NCBI RefSeq assembly: GCF_003863365.1 | Contig: NZ_RQXT01000003.1 | Location: forward strand, 124,001 to 188,000 | Reading direction: 5' to 3' | DNA: 64,000 nt | From: Mesorhizobium tamadayense | Lineage (GTDB): Bacteria > Pseudomonadota > Alphaproteobacteria > Rhizobiales > Rhizobiaceae | Shown: positions 1 through 8,574 of the stretch, one piece after another | How positions within the stretch are numbered: position 1 is the stretch's first letter | How the letters are laid out: the number at the start of each line of letters is the position of its first letter | Made by a program: the position numbers and the translations under genes | Notes under the pieces: model-generated | Seen by the model: the letters and a program-made list of their open reading frames with translations, nothing else | Database searches by the model: none | Told to the model about the DNA's origin: nothing

Positions 1-2
1 AT

Positions 3-140
3 GGCAACCAGCAGGTCGTGGCGACGCTGCTCTCCTTCACCGAGCATACGTTGGCGGTGGTGCGCCAGCGCCGCAACCATTTCCTGCCAGTGCTGATGAG
101 AGGCTATCCCGGCCAGCTCGGCCTGAGGCAGGCTTCGTGA
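3..140 (+). CDS. 3' end of an unidentified gene (partial)
   Basis: Only the last 45 codons are inside the window; the frame is open from position 3 and stops at TGA 138-140. The peptide has no motif I recognise and is mixed hydrophobic and basic. Its stop codon overlaps by one base (TGATG) the most likely start of the following crotonase gene, so the two are probably translationally coupled in one operon. No function can be assigned from this fragment. Confidence 0.6.
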   Translation, partial: GNQQVVATLLSFTEHTLAVVRQRRNHFLPVLMRGYPGQLGLRQAS

Positions 141-898
141 TGGAGGCGGTCATGAGCTTCCATCCCGAACCGGAACTGCGCGGCCACACGCTGGTCGTCA
201 CTGTCTCCTCGCATGATGGCCGGCCGGTGCTCGACAGGCACGCCTATGCGAGCCTCGCCAGGACCTTCCACGAGGCCGCCATCGATGACGACGTCCGCGT
301 GGTCGTGCTGCGCGGCCTCGCCGGCTGCTTCTGCCTCGGCGGCGACTTCTCGGAGTTCCTCGACGCCACCAAGCACCAGCAGCTGATTGCCGCCGTCACC
401 GACATGTTCCGCATGCTTGCGACCTTCCCCAAGCCGGTCCTGGCCTGCGTGGACGGGGATGCCGTCGGCGTCGGCTGCACGATCCTGTTCCACTGCGACA
501 TGGTGATCGCTTCCAAGGGAAGCACCTTCAGGGTGCCGTTCGTCGATTTCGGCCTGGTGCCGGACGCCGCGACCAGCATCCTGGCGCCGCAGAAGCTCGG
601 CTATGCCGGCGCGTTCCGCTTCTTCTGCCTGGGCGACACGCTGGGCGTCGACGACGCCAAGGCGCTCGGCCTGGTCGGCGAGATCGTGGAAGGCAGCGCC
701 GAGGAGACAACGTTGGCAAGAGCAAGACAGCTCGCCAAGAAGCCCGTTGCGGCATTGCTGCAGACGCGCGGCCTGCTCAAGGGCGATACGGACGTTCTGT
801 GCGACCGCATCGATCACGAGATATCGCTGTTCCAGCAGGCGCTTCAGGACGATGCCACGCTGAAGCGGCTGCAACGGATCGCCCGCCTGGCGGCGTGA
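140..898 (+). CDS. enoyl-CoA hydratase/isomerase (crotonase) family protein
   Basis: Crotonase-fold protein of 252 aa. The oxyanion-hole segment FCLGGDF lies at residues 64-70 and the second, DAVGVGC, at 107-113. GLVPDAATS near residue 138-146 falls where many isomerase-like crotonases have their acidic residue, here Asp instead of the classical hydratase Glu pair. The substrate is therefore open: a hydratase, isomerase or polyketide-type crotonase are all possible. ATG 140 overlaps the upstream stop; GTG 137 and ATG 152 are alternative starts. It is the last gene of its transcription unit and converges on the PPK2 gene. Confidence 0.8.
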   Translation: MEAVMSFHPEPELRGHTLVVTVSSHDGRPVLDRHAYASLARTFHEAAIDDDVRVVVLRGLAGCFCLGGDFSEFLDATKHQQLIAAVTDMFRMLATFPKPVLACVDGDAVGVGCTILFHCDMVIASKGSTFRVPFVDFGLVPDAATSILAPQKLGYAGAFRFFCLGDTLGVDDAKALGLVGEIVEGSAEETTLARARQLAKKPVAALLQTRGLLKGDTDVLCDRIDHEISLFQQALQDDATLKRLQRIARLAA

Positions 899-916
899 AA
901 CTTTCCTAGAAAGACT

Positions 917-950
917 CAGCGCCGCGTACCCGAGAAGGTGCGCGGCGCTG
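917..950. terminator. stem-loop between convergent genes
   Basis: Perfect 10-bp inverted repeat, CAGCGCCGCG at 917-926 and CGCGGCGCTG at 941-950, in the gap between the convergent crotonase and PPK2 genes. There is no T tract on either strand, so it is at best a weak bidirectional terminator or mRNA 3'-end stabiliser. Confidence 0.45.
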
Positions 951-985
951 TAATGTTGAGAACGCCGGCCGAGGCACCGTGAAAG

Positions 986-1891
986 CTACTTCTCCAGGAA
1001 CGACGGCCCTTCGCCGATGATCTTCTTGTCCTCCTTGCCGACGGCGTCGAGATCGCGCCCGTCATAAGGCAGCGACAACAGGATCCGCTGCATGACGGCG
1101 AGCCGCGCGCGCCGCTTGTCGTTGGCGCGCACGACGATCCAGGGCGCGAACTCCTTGTGCGTGCGCTCGACCATCAGGTCGCGCGCCTTGGTGTAGTCGT
1201 CCCATTTGTTGATGCCGGCGATGTCGATCGGCGAGAACTTCCAGTTCTTCAACGGCGACCAGCGGCGGTCATGGAACCTTTCAAGCTGCGTCTCGCGGCC
1301 GATGTTCAGCCAGAATTTGAAAAAGTGGATCCCTTCGTTGCAGATCATGCGCTCGAAATGCGGCGTCTCATCGAGGAATTTCTCGTGCTGCTCCGGCGTG
1401 CAGAACCCCATGACCGGCTCAACGCCGCCGCGGTTGTACCAGGAGCGGTCGAAGGTGACGAACTCGCCCGAGGTCGGGAAGTGGTCGACATAGCGCTGGT
1501 AGTACCATTGCCCAAGCTCCGTCGGCGTCGGCTTGGTCAGCGCCACGTTGCGCGCCGTGCGCGGGTTCATGTACTGCCGCAGCACGAAGATCGTGCCGCC
1601 CTTGCCGGCCGCGTCGCGCCCCTCGAAAAGCGCCATCACCCGCTTGCCGGTCGCCTGCAGCCAGGCCTGCGCCTTGACCAGCTCGATCTGCAGCCGCTCG
1701 AGTTCCTTGTCATACTCCTCGCCTTTCATTTTCTTGTCGTAAGGATAGCCGCCGGCGGTCAGCTTGTTGTCCTCAATCCAGTCCGGAAGCACCGGGTTGT
1801 CGATATCAAACTCGCGTTCCTTGCCGCCGATCTTGATCTTGATCGGTCCTGTGGCAGGCGCCGCTTCGGCTTTTTCCTTGGCTTTTTCCAT
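986..1891 (-). CDS. ppk2: PPK2-family polyphosphate kinase
   Basis: Cytoplasmic enzyme (301 aa) that transfers phosphate between polyphosphate and nucleotides. The P-loop GRDAAGKGG is at residues 91-99 and the Walker-B-like [10 protein letters not shown] begins at 147. Length and the single-domain layout fit one-domain PPK2 proteins; preference for ADP or GDP cannot be read reliably. The first 20 residues are Lys/Glu/Ala-rich and probably disordered. It is transcribed divergently from phoR, a sensible neighbour for phosphate storage. Confidence 0.92.
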   Translation of the reverse strand: MEKAKEKAEAAPATGPIKIKIGGKEREFDIDNPVLPDWIEDNKLTAGGYPYDKKMKGEEYDKELERLQIELVKAQAWLQATGKRVMALFEGRDAAGKGGTIFVLRQYMNPRTARNVALTKPTPTELGQWYYQRYVDHFPTSGEFVTFDRSWYNRGGVEPVMGFCTPEQHEKFLDETPHFERMICNEGIHFFKFWLNIGRETQLERFHDRRWSPLKNWKFSPIDIAGINKWDDYTKARDLMVERTHKEFAPWIVVRANDKRRARLAVMQRILLSLPYDGRDLDAVGKEDKKIIGEGPSFLEK

Positions 1892-1944
1892 CGAGAAGAA
1901 CCTTTCCAGCTTGCGGACTCATGCTATGGGAGCCTCTAAGGCGT

Positions 1945-2035
1945 TGCGTCCGTCTGGACGCAGGGTTGCCGTAGCACTTTGATTTTGCGCATGAACATTC
2001 CGGAAAATCGATTCCGATTTTATGGGGTCATGCGC
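1945..2035. repeat. palindromic intergenic elements between ppk2 and phoR
   Basis: Two hairpins lie in the divergent gap. The first has arms TGCGTCC (1945-1951) and GGACGCA (1956-1962). The second is nested: outer arms GCGCATGA (1987-1994) and TCATGCGC (2028-2035), inner arms AAAATCG (2004-2010) and CGATTTT (2015-2021) around ATTC. From memory, palindromes of the second type are dispersed in Mesorhizobium genomes; that recollection was not checked. An in-frame ATG at 2022 lies inside the palindrome and is unlikely to start phoR. Confidence 0.55.
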
Positions 2036-2081
2036 CGGTCCGGTCGGGTGGACTTTCACCGGCGAAGATACGGGGCAGCGC

Positions 2082-3347
2082 ATGGTCGATAGGGGCGCAG
2101 ACCGAAAAGGCGCAACGCAGGCAGCCGCGTCCCGGCTGCGGCGCAGCCGTTGGTTGCTGGCCGCCGCTGTCGTCGCGGTCCTCGCCGTCTACGCTTTCGG
2201 CGGCCTTTCGATCTATGTGCCGCTGTTGGCCCTGGCGCTGCTGGTCGCAGCCGCAATGCTGCCCGCCGACGTCGAACGGCAGTCCGCCGACGAGGCGGCG
2301 GCGATCGAGGCCGGCGGCCTACAGTTGCTCTCCGGCGAATATCTGGCCGCCGCCGTTGCCGATCCGCTGATCATCTTCGACCGAACAGCCACCCTCGTCC
2401 ACGCCAACGCGGCCGCCTTTGCCGCCTTTGGTGGACTGGCGCCCGGCATGTCACTGTCGCTCAAATTCCGCGCGCCGGAAATGCAAGCCTTGCTTGACGG
2501 CATCGTCTCGGGAACCGTTGCGTCCGATGTCGTCGACTACAAGGAAAAGCTTCCCGTGGAGCGGACATACCGGGTGAGCGCCTCCTCGGTCGGCCATGCG
2601 ACCGATCTCTATGTGCTGGTGTTCAAGGATCAGAGCGAGACGCGCCGCATCGAGCGTATGCGCGCCGATTTCATCGCCAATGCCAGCCATGAGCTGCGCA
2701 CCCCGCTCGCCTCGATCGCCGGCTTCATCGAGACGTTGCGCGGCCCGGCGCGCAAGGATCCGGCGGCCCGCGACCAGTTCCTGCAGATCATGCAGAACCA
2801 GACCGGCCGCATGGCGCGGCTGATCGACGACCTTTTGTCGCTGTCGCGGTTGGAGATGAAGCCCTATCTGAAGCCGGGAACCGAGGTCGATCTTCGCCAG
2901 ACCATCGACAGCGTCATCGATTCGCTCGCGCCGCTGGCCGGCGAGAACGGCCTCGTCATCGAGCGGGATTTCATCGACGGGCCGCATTCCGTGCCCGGCG
3001 ACCGCGACGAGCTTTTCCAGGTTTTCGAAAACCTTCTGGAGAATGCCTGCAAATACGGCCAGTCGGGCGGACGGGTCACGGTGTCGATTGTCCGCGACGA
3101 GGCCGGCCCCGAACCCGGCATCGACGTCACCGTCAGAGATTACGGCCCAGGCATTCCTGAAGAGCATATCCCGCGCATCACCGAACGCTTCTACCGTGTC
3201 GATGTCGAAAACAGCCGGACCCAAAAAGGCACCGGTCTTGGCCTGTCCATCGTCAAGCACATACTGACGCGTCACAACGCCAGGCTCTCGATCAAGTCGG
3301 AAATCGGCAAAGGCGCAGCCTTCACGGTTCATTTGCCGGCTCACTGA
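2082..3347 (+). CDS. phoR: phosphate regulon sensor histidine kinase PhoR
   Basis: Membrane sensor kinase (421 aa from ATG 2082) of the phosphate-starvation two-component system. Two closely spaced hydrophobic segments cover about residues 24-60, followed by a PAS-like region and a HisKA domain with phospho-acceptor His203 in the motif ASHELRTPLASIAG. The ATPase domain shows NLLENACKYG, DYGPGIPEE and GTGLGLSIV. An upstream in-frame ATG (2022) sits inside a palindrome and is rejected. PhoR normally phosphorylates PhoB and is restrained by the Pst transporter and PhoU. Here phoU follows directly while pstSCAB and phoB are absent from the neighbourhood. Confidence 0.9.
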   Translation: MVDRGADRKGATQAAASRLRRSRWLLAAAVVAVLAVYAFGGLSIYVPLLALALLVAAAMLPADVERQSADEAAAIEAGGLQLLSGEYLAAAVADPLIIFDRTATLVHANAAAFAAFGGLAPGMSLSLKFRAPEMQALLDGIVSGTVASDVVDYKEKLPVERTYRVSASSVGHATDLYVLVFKDQSETRRIERMRADFIANASHELRTPLASIAGFIETLRGPARKDPAARDQFLQIMQNQTGRMARLIDDLLSLSRLEMKPYLKPGTEVDLRQTIDSVIDSLAPLAGENGLVIERDFIDGPHSVPGDRDELFQVFENLLENACKYGQSGGRVTVSIVRDEAGPEPGIDVTVRDYGPGIPEEHIPRITERFYRVDVENSRTQKGTGLGLSIVKHILTRHNARLSIKSEIGKGAAFTVHLPAH

Positions 3348-3457
3348 GGCCGCCCTATGTGCTAACAGGAGATTTCTTTTTTCTGTCATGCCGATAGCGT
3401 ATGAGCGGAGATCGAGGGAACGACACAGGCGGCAGATTCCGGGAAGGCATTTCGCCC

Positions 3458-4183
3458 ATGCAGTCCGTGCACATCGTCAGTGCCTATGACGAAGAACTGA
3501 AATTCCTGACGAAGCGCATCGCCGCTATGGGCGGGCATGCCGAGCGCATGGTCGAGCAGGCGGTCGCGGCCCTCGTGAACGCTGATCCGGGTCTGGCACA
3601 AAAGGTCATCCAGGACGACATCGTCCTCGACGAAGCGCAGCGCGAGATCGACGACAAGGCGATCATCATCATCGCCAGGCGCCAGCCGATGGCGACGGAC
3701 CTGCGCGAGATCGTCGGCGCCATCCGTATCTCGGCCGACATCGAGCGCGTCGGCGATCTCGGCAAGAACATCGCCAAGCGCGTCGCGGCGGTCATCGACG
3801 GCCGCCAGCCGAGCAGCCTCTTCCGCGGCCTCGAGGCGCTGGCCAATCTGGCGCTGACGCAGCTCAAGGAAGTGCTCGACGTCTATGCCTCGCGCTCGGT
3901 CGAGAAGATCGGCTTCGTGCGCGACCGCGACGACCAGATCGACGCCATGTACACTTCGCTGTTTCGCGAGCTCCTAACCTACATGATGGAAGACCCGCGC
4001 AACATCACGCCCTGCACGCATCTGCTCTTTTGCGCCAAGAACATCGAGCGGATCGGCGACCACGCCACCAACATCGCCGAAACCATCTATTACATCGTCA
4101 CCGGCGACCAAATGCCGGCCGACCGGCCGAAGGGCGACAAGACCGACCAGGTGGTGCTTCCCGGACCGGTATCGGCCAAGTGA
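3458..4183 (+). CDS. phoU: phosphate signalling complex protein PhoU
   Basis: PhoU (241 aa) is a cytoplasmic all-helical protein with two repeats of a three-helix bundle; it couples the Pst transporter to PhoR and damps PhoB signalling. The repeats are visible as EIVGAIRISADIERVGD and later FCAKNIERIGDHATNIAE, the family's metal-binding E/DxxxD-type helices. ATG 3458 is preceded by GGGAAGG at a good distance; an in-frame start 57 bases upstream lacks such a site. The stop lies inside a short repeat array (4170-4239). Confidence 0.93.
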   Translation: MQSVHIVSAYDEELKFLTKRIAAMGGHAERMVEQAVAALVNADPGLAQKVIQDDIVLDEAQREIDDKAIIIIARRQPMATDLREIVGAIRISADIERVGDLGKNIAKRVAAVIDGRQPSSLFRGLEALANLALTQLKEVLDVYASRSVEKIGFVRDRDDQIDAMYTSLFRELLTYMMEDPRNITPCTHLLFCAKNIERIGDHATNIAETIYYIVTGDQMPADRPKGDKTDQVVLPGPVSAK

Positions 4184-4239
4184 CCCTATATCGGCCCCAG
4201 TTTCGGCCCCAATATCGGCCCCCAATATCGGCTAAGTGA
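4170..4239 (+). repeat. short degenerate tandem repeat at the phoU 3' end
   Basis: Five TATCGGCC-like units of about 12-15 bases run from the last phoU codons into the spacer. The first (TATCGGCCAAGTGA, 4170-4183) contains the phoU stop and is almost duplicated by the last (TATCGGCTAAGTGA, 4226-4239). The pattern suggests replication slippage that copied the gene end. Confidence 0.6.
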
Positions 4240-4325
4240 ACGGGTGGCTCTCGAACAGCCTTTCGATTTAGGCTAAGCTCCTCCAGGCGCGGAGATTTTG
4301 TCGGTCGCTGCCTCGGGAGGTTGCG

Positions 4326-5336
4326 ATGGAAAACGTTCGAAACCTGGCCCCGGCCCCGCAGCCGACGTCCGGCATCATTGCGTCTAGCGTCTATTCCGCC
4401 GGCAAGCGCGTCGCCGACATCTCGGTCGAGGAGGCCGGCGAATGGTCGGCAAGGCCCGGCCATGTCGTCTGGATCGGCCTGCTCGAGCCCGATCGCAATC
4501 TGTTGCTCAGGGTGCAGGCGCAGTTTCATCTGCATGATCTGGCCATCGAGGATGCCGAGCATCCGCATCAGCGGCCGAAGATCGAGCAATATGGCGATGC
4601 CTTGTTCATCGTCGCCCGCACAGCACAGCTGATCGATGGCCGCGTCACCTTCGGGGAGACGCATCTGTTCGTCGGCACCGGCTATATCGTCAGCGTCAGG
4701 CACGGTCCGTCGACCTCCTACGCCGCGGTGCGTCAGCATTGGGAAAGCTGCCCGGGTTCGCTCGCCAAGGGTGAGGACTTCGTCCTGTATGCCATTCTCG
4801 ATTTCATCGTCGACAACTACATGCCGGTGCTCGAGCAGATCGAGGACGAGGTCGAGCAGATCGAGGACAAGGTGCTGCTGAAGCCGATGACCGGCACCGA
4901 CATCGAACGGCTCTACATGCTGCGCCGCGACCTGCTCAGGCTGCGCAACGCGGCGCTGCCGCTGGTCGAGGTCTGCCGGCGGCTCACCAGTGCCGATCTG
5001 CCGCAGGTCCATGGCGCCATGCATCCGCTGTTCCGCGACGTGACGGACCATATCCGCACCGTACAGGAAAAGATCGACAGCCTGCGCGAGGTTCTCGCCT
5101 TCGCTTTCGAGGCCAGCCTGCTCGTCGGGCAGAGCCAGGAAACGGCGATCTCCAAGAAGCTCGCCTCATGGGCCGCGATCCTGGCTGTGCCGACGGCCTT
5201 CGCTGGCATCTACGGCATGAACTTCAGCGACATGCCTGAGCTCAAGATGGAATATGGCTACCCCACCGTGCTGATGGCGATCGCGCTGATCTGCGCGGTG
5301 CTGTACTGGCGGTTCAGGAAGAATGGATGGCTGTGA
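4326..5336 (+). CDS. corA: CorA-family magnesium/cobalt transporter
   Basis: Inner-membrane divalent-cation channel (336 aa). A large soluble N-terminal domain leads through a long helix to two C-terminal membrane segments. The family signature YGMNF is at residues 296-300 at the end of the first membrane helix, and the second helix ends in the usual basic tail. Length fits the family. It lies 140 bases after phoU with a GGGAGG site before ATG 4326. It occupies the place where phoB or pst genes often stand in rhizobia. Confidence 0.93.
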   Translation: MENVRNLAPAPQPTSGIIASSVYSAGKRVADISVEEAGEWSARPGHVVWIGLLEPDRNLLLRVQAQFHLHDLAIEDAEHPHQRPKIEQYGDALFIVARTAQLIDGRVTFGETHLFVGTGYIVSVRHGPSTSYAAVRQHWESCPGSLAKGEDFVLYAILDFIVDNYMPVLEQIEDEVEQIEDKVLLKPMTGTDIERLYMLRRDLLRLRNAALPLVEVCRRLTSADLPQVHGAMHPLFRDVTDHIRTVQEKIDSLREVLAFAFEASLLVGQSQETAISKKLASWAAILAVPTAFAGIYGMNFSDMPELKMEYGYPTVLMAIALICAVLYWRFRKNGWL

Positions 5337-5360
5337 ATGGTGAATAGTGAATAGTGAAGG
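5333..5360 (+). repeat. heptamer repeat over the corA stop
   Basis: Four consecutive 7-base units, GTGAATG, GTGAATA, GTGAATA, GTGAAGG, start at 5333 and include the corA stop codon (5334-5336). A later CCATTCA at 5395 can pair with TGAATGG at 5335, so the transcript end could fold. Confidence 0.5.
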
Positions 5361-5399
5361 ATACTTACTTCACGCGGCCATTATTTGCCGTATCGCCAT

Positions 5400-5918
5400 T
5401 CACCGAGCCCGCCGCCGTTCCGCTGCCGGCTGGAACGCCACACGGGCGTGATATTTGCAGTATGGCCCGGTCTCGGCGGCATCGTTGCCGCAGAAGCTGA
5501 AATCTTCCGACAGCGGGTCGCCGTTCGGCCATTTGCAGGTGCGCTCGGTTAGCTCGACGAGCTGCAGGTTGCGCGAGATCGGCACGACGACGTTCTCGAC
5601 CGGGCGGATGTAGTGGCGCGCCACCGGCTCGGCGTCGAACTGCACCTGCAGCGCGGTCGCGCCGATGGAAACCGTCGCATGACGTGCCGTGCTTGCGGCG
5701 CGGGCCACCGATTTCTGCATCGAAGCTCCCTGTGCCGTCTTCTTCTGGCGCGCTGGCGCTGCCGTCGCGCGGCCACGGCCCGAAAGTTTCAGGCGATGCA
5801 CCTTGCCGATGACCGCGTTGCGGCTCACTCCGCCGAGCTGCGCGGCGATCTGGCTGGCGCTGAGGCCCTCCGACCACAATTTCCTGAGAAGTTCGACCCG
5901 CTCGTCAGTCCAGTTCAT
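5400..5918 (-). CDS. gcrA: cell-cycle regulator GcrA
   Basis: GcrA (172 aa) binds sigma-70 RNA polymerase and activates promoters carrying CcrM-methylated GANTC sites in alphaproteobacteria. The N-terminal helix-turn-helix is typical: MNWTDERVELLRKLW, then SASQIAAQLGGVSRNAVIGK. The conserved C-terminal RNA-polymerase-binding region ends with CKWPNGDP and FCGNDA...YCKYH-type cysteines. Length fits the family. The gene reads away from argD, and its upstream region holds several GANTC sites, which suggests methylation-dependent control. Confidence 0.95.
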   Translation of the reverse strand: MNWTDERVELLRKLWSEGLSASQIAAQLGGVSRNAVIGKVHRLKLSGRGRATAAPARQKKTAQGASMQKSVARAASTARHATVSIGATALQVQFDAEPVARHYIRPVENVVVPISRNLQLVELTERTCKWPNGDPLSEDFSFCGNDAAETGPYCKYHARVAFQPAAERRRAR

Positions 5919-5952
5919 GAGACCGCGCTCCTGCTGAGGCGTGCGACAGTCA

Positions 5953-6099
5953 GAATCCTTTCCCGACCCGGCTCCTGCCGGGCAAACAACACCACATGTA
6001 CCGGGTGATTAGGTCCGCCGCACGAAATCTAGTTATTTCTCGACTACAATTACCTTATGGGGTGACTCGGTGACAAGAGTCCCGGAGGCAACACGATTC
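5953..6099. promoter_or_regulatory. GANTC cluster upstream of gcrA
   Basis: Four GANTC sites (CcrM methylation sequence) lie in the gcrA-argD gap: GAATC 5953-5957, GACTC 6064-6068, GAGTC 6077-6081 and GATTC 6095-6099, three of them within 36 bases. Such density fits cell-cycle control by CcrM and GcrA. The functional role is inferred from the known biology of these regulators. Confidence 0.55.
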
Positions 6100-6207
6100 G
6101 GTTTTTTCGGTTTTCCCCAACTTGCCAGACCACTTATGGGCCGGTTATGAGCCGGCGTGGCGCCGGTGCGTTGCCGCGCGCTTCTGCACGACGTTTTCGT
6201 TGACTTC

Positions 6208-6261
6208 ATGGCCGAAAAACATGATAAGCCGCAAAGGCCGCCGCATTGGCGGCTTTTTTGA
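6208..6261 (+). CDS. possible 17-codon leader peptide before argD
   Basis: ATG 6208 opens a 17-codon frame ending at TGA 6259-6261, 24 bases before argD. Its last eight codons lie across a terminator-like hairpin, and it contains two arginine codons (AGG, CGG) just before or within the stem. That is the layout of a transcription attenuator, although a run of Arg codons is missing and no clear ribosome-binding site precedes it. It may equally be a chance frame over a terminator. Confidence 0.25.
   Translation: MAEKHDKPQRPPHWRLF
6233..6259 (+). terminator. intrinsic terminator or attenuator before argD
   Basis: GCCGCC (6237-6242) pairs with GGCGGC (6248-6253) around a five-base loop, followed directly by six T residues. 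It points toward argD, whose start is 27 bases downstream, so it ends a short upstream transcript or attenuates the arg operon. Confidence 0.7.
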
Positions 6262-6285
6262 TTTCCGGTTCCGGAGACGCATATA

Positions 6286-7485
6286 ATGAGCGGTTCGGCG
6301 CTTTACGAGACCTTTGCTCGCGCACCCCTGGCTTTCGATCACGGGGAGGGGACCTGGCTGGTCACCGACAAAGGCGAGCGATATCTGGATTTCGCCGGCG
6401 GCATCGCCGTGAACTCGCTGGGCCACAGCCATCCGCATCTGGTGGCGGCGCTCACCGGGCAGGCCGGCAAGCTTTGGCACGTCTCCAACCTCTACGAGAT
6501 CCCCGAGCAGCGCCGGCTGGGCGAACGGCTGGTCGATGCAACCTTCGCCGACAAGGTGTTCTTCACCAATTCCGGAGCCGAAGCGCTGGAATGCGCCATC
6601 AAGACGGCGCGGCGCTACCAGTTCGTCAAGGGCCATCCGGAGCGTTTCCGCACCATCACCTTCGAGGGCGCCTTCCACGGCCGCACGCTGGCGACGATCG
6701 CGGCCGGCGGCCAGTACAAATATCTCGAAGGCTTCGGTCCGAAGGTCGAGGGCTTCGACCAGGTCGCGTTCGACGACATCGACGCCGCCGAAAAGGCGAT
6801 CACGCCGGAGACAGCTGCCATCCTGATCGAGCCGGTGCAGGGCGAGGGCGGCATCCGCCCGGTGCCGACGCAATCCTTGAAACGGTTGCGGCAGCTCTGC
6901 GACCGGCACGGCCTGCTTCTGATCTTCGACGAGGTCCAGTGCGGCATCGGTCGCACCGGCAAGCTGTTCGCGCATGAATGGGCCGGCGTGACGCCTGACC
7001 TGATGGCGATCGCCAAGGGCATCGGGGGCGGCTTCCCGATGGGTGCCTGCCTCGCGACCGACGAGGCCGCGACCGGCATGACGGCCGGCGTGCACGGCAC
7101 CACCTTCGGCGGCAATCCGCTGGCGATGGCGGTGGGCAACGCCGTGCTCGACGTCGTGCTGGCCGACGGCTTCCTCGAGGACGTCCAGCACAAGGCGCTG
7201 CTCCTGAAGCAGGGGCTCGCGGCGGTCGCCGACGAGTTTCCCGAGATCATCGAAGGTATTCGGGGAACCGGCCTGATGCTTGGGCTGAAATGCGCCATGC
7301 CCAACACCAAGGTCAACATGGCGCTGCGCGACCAGCACTTGCTTACGGTGCCGGCGGGCGACAACGTCATCCGTCTTTTGCCGCCGCTCACCGTCACCGA
7401 CGAGGAGATCGGCGAGGCACTGAAGCGCATCCGCTCGGGTGCCAAGAGCCTGACCGACGCGATTGCGGCCGAAGCCGCCAAGTAA
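6286..7485 (+). CDS. argD: acetylornithine aminotransferase ArgD
   Basis: PLP enzyme (399 aa) of arginine biosynthesis converting N-acetylglutamate semialdehyde to N-acetylornithine; the family often also serves lysine synthesis. Class-III aminotransferase motifs: [12 protein letters not shown] from residue 95, [11 protein letters not shown] from 215, and PLP lysine Lys244 in AIAKGIGGG. The gene is followed after 15 bases by argF and then hslO, an order common in Rhizobiales. A terminator-like hairpin precedes the start. Confidence 0.95.
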   Translation: MSGSALYETFARAPLAFDHGEGTWLVTDKGERYLDFAGGIAVNSLGHSHPHLVAALTGQAGKLWHVSNLYEIPEQRRLGERLVDATFADKVFFTNSGAEALECAIKTARRYQFVKGHPERFRTITFEGAFHGRTLATIAAGGQYKYLEGFGPKVEGFDQVAFDDIDAAEKAITPETAAILIEPVQGEGGIRPVPTQSLKRLRQLCDRHGLLLIFDEVQCGIGRTGKLFAHEWAGVTPDLMAIAKGIGGGFPMGACLATDEAATGMTAGVHGTTFGGNPLAMAVGNAVLDVVLADGFLEDVQHKALLLKQGLAAVADEFPEIIEGIRGTGLMLGLKCAMPNTKVNMALRDQHLLTVPAGDNVIRLLPPLTVTDEEIGEALKRIRSGAKSLTDAIAAEAAK

Positions 7486-7500
7486 TTCTGGAATTTGCCG

Positions 7501-8412
7501 ATGAGCGTTCGTCACTTCACCGACCTGTCCGCCGTTTCCGCAGGCGATCTGCGCGTCATGCTGGACGATGCCGTGGCGCGAAAGACCAGGCTCAAGGCCG
7601 GCGAGCGCTCGAAGCCGCTCGAAGGCAAGGTGCTGGCGATGATATTCGACAAGCCCTCGACGCGCACGCGCGTTTCCTTCGACGTCGGCATGCGCCAGCT
7701 CGGCGGCGAGACCATCATGCTGACCGGCACCGAGATGCAGCTCGGCCGTTCCGAAACCATCGCCGACACCGCCAAGGTGCTGTCGCGCTATGTCGACGCC
7801 ATCATGATCCGCACCACCTCGCATGACCGGCTGCTGGAGCTGACCCAGAACGCCACCGTGCCGGTGATCAACGGGCTGACCGATGATACCCATCCCTGCC
7901 AGCTGATGGCCGACATCATGACCTTCGAGGAGCATCGCGGTCCGGTGGCCGGCAAGACCTTCGCCTGGACAGGCGACGGCAACAACGTGCTGCACTCGCT
8001 TTTGGAAGCATCGGCGCGGTTCCGCTTCAACCTCAATGTCGCGGTGCCGGAAGGCAGCGAGCCGTTCGCGAAATATGTCGACTGGTCGAAGGCCAATGGC
8101 GGCAAGGTCAGATTTGCCCGCTCGGCCGAAGAGGCCGTCGACCAGGTGGATTGCGTCGTCACCGACAGCTGGGTGTCGATGGGCCAGGAGCATCGCGCCC
8201 GCGGCCACAACGTCTTCCTGCCTTACCAGGTCAACGCCGCGCTGATGGCCAGGGCGAAATCCGACGCGCTCTTCATGCACTGCCTGCCGGCGCATCGCGG
8301 CGAGGAGGTCACCGACGAGGTGATCGACGGACCCCATTCGGTGGTGTTCGACGAGGCCGAGAACCGGCTACACGCCCAGAAGGCGGTGCTGGCCTGGTGC
8401 CTGGGCGCTTGA
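7501..8412 (+). CDS. argF: ornithine carbamoyltransferase ArgF
   Basis: Catalyses carbamoyl phosphate plus ornithine to citrulline (303 aa, cytoplasmic). The carbamoyl-phosphate motif STRTR is at residues 53-57, HPCQ in the middle, and the ornithine/catalytic motif MHCLPAHRG near the end. ATG 7501 is preferred over in-frame TTG 7495. It probably shares a transcript with argD. The stop codon TGA 8410-8412 lies inside the first unit of a 15-bp tandem repeat. Confidence 0.96.
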   Translation: MSVRHFTDLSAVSAGDLRVMLDDAVARKTRLKAGERSKPLEGKVLAMIFDKPSTRTRVSFDVGMRQLGGETIMLTGTEMQLGRSETIADTAKVLSRYVDAIMIRTTSHDRLLELTQNATVPVINGLTDDTHPCQLMADIMTFEEHRGPVAGKTFAWTGDGNNVLHSLLEASARFRFNLNVAVPEGSEPFAKYVDWSKANGGKVRFARSAEEAVDQVDCVVTDSWVSMGQEHRARGHNVFLPYQVNAALMARAKSDALFMHCLPAHRGEEVTDEVIDGPHSVVFDEAENRLHAQKAVLAWCLGA

Positions 8413-8482
8413 TCGGGCCCGCCTTGATCTGGCCTGACTTGACCCGAGCCAACTTGATCCAGGCCAGCTTGATCCAGGGCGA
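8408..8482 (+). repeat. 15-bp tandem repeat after argF, five copies
   Basis: CTTGAT(C)-type units begin at 8408, 8423, 8438, 8453 and 8468, an exact 15-base period. Read as GCC TTG ATC..., the array would encode pentapeptide-repeat-like blocks (DLTRA, NLIQA, SLIQG), but the frame has no gene of its own. It may be a slippage array or a relic of a pentapeptide-repeat gene. Confidence 0.7.
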
Positions 8483-8492
8483 CGTGATGCCT

Positions 8493-8514
8493 ATTTGCGG
8501 GCCATCACGCAAAT
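8493..8514. promoter_or_regulatory. inverted repeat upstream of hslO
   Basis: Perfect arms ATTTGCG (8493-8499) and CGCAAAT (8508-8514) flank an eight-base spacer, 61 bases before hslO. The geometry suits a dimeric repressor site or a small hairpin in the leader. No regulator is identified. Confidence 0.35.
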
Positions 8515-8574
8515 CGAACGCGCTTCGACGCCTGCGGCCCACCGGGCGGCACGGCCGCGCCCTGGAGCTTTTTC

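Noticed and set aside
3383..3400. PHO box upstream of phoU
   Set aside because: Only one CTGTCAT half-site is present and its partner is poorly matched.
6145..8337. Very long minus-strand open frame opposite argD and argF
   Set aside because: It is the antisense of two well-supported genes; its residues are those typical of a high-GC shadow frame.
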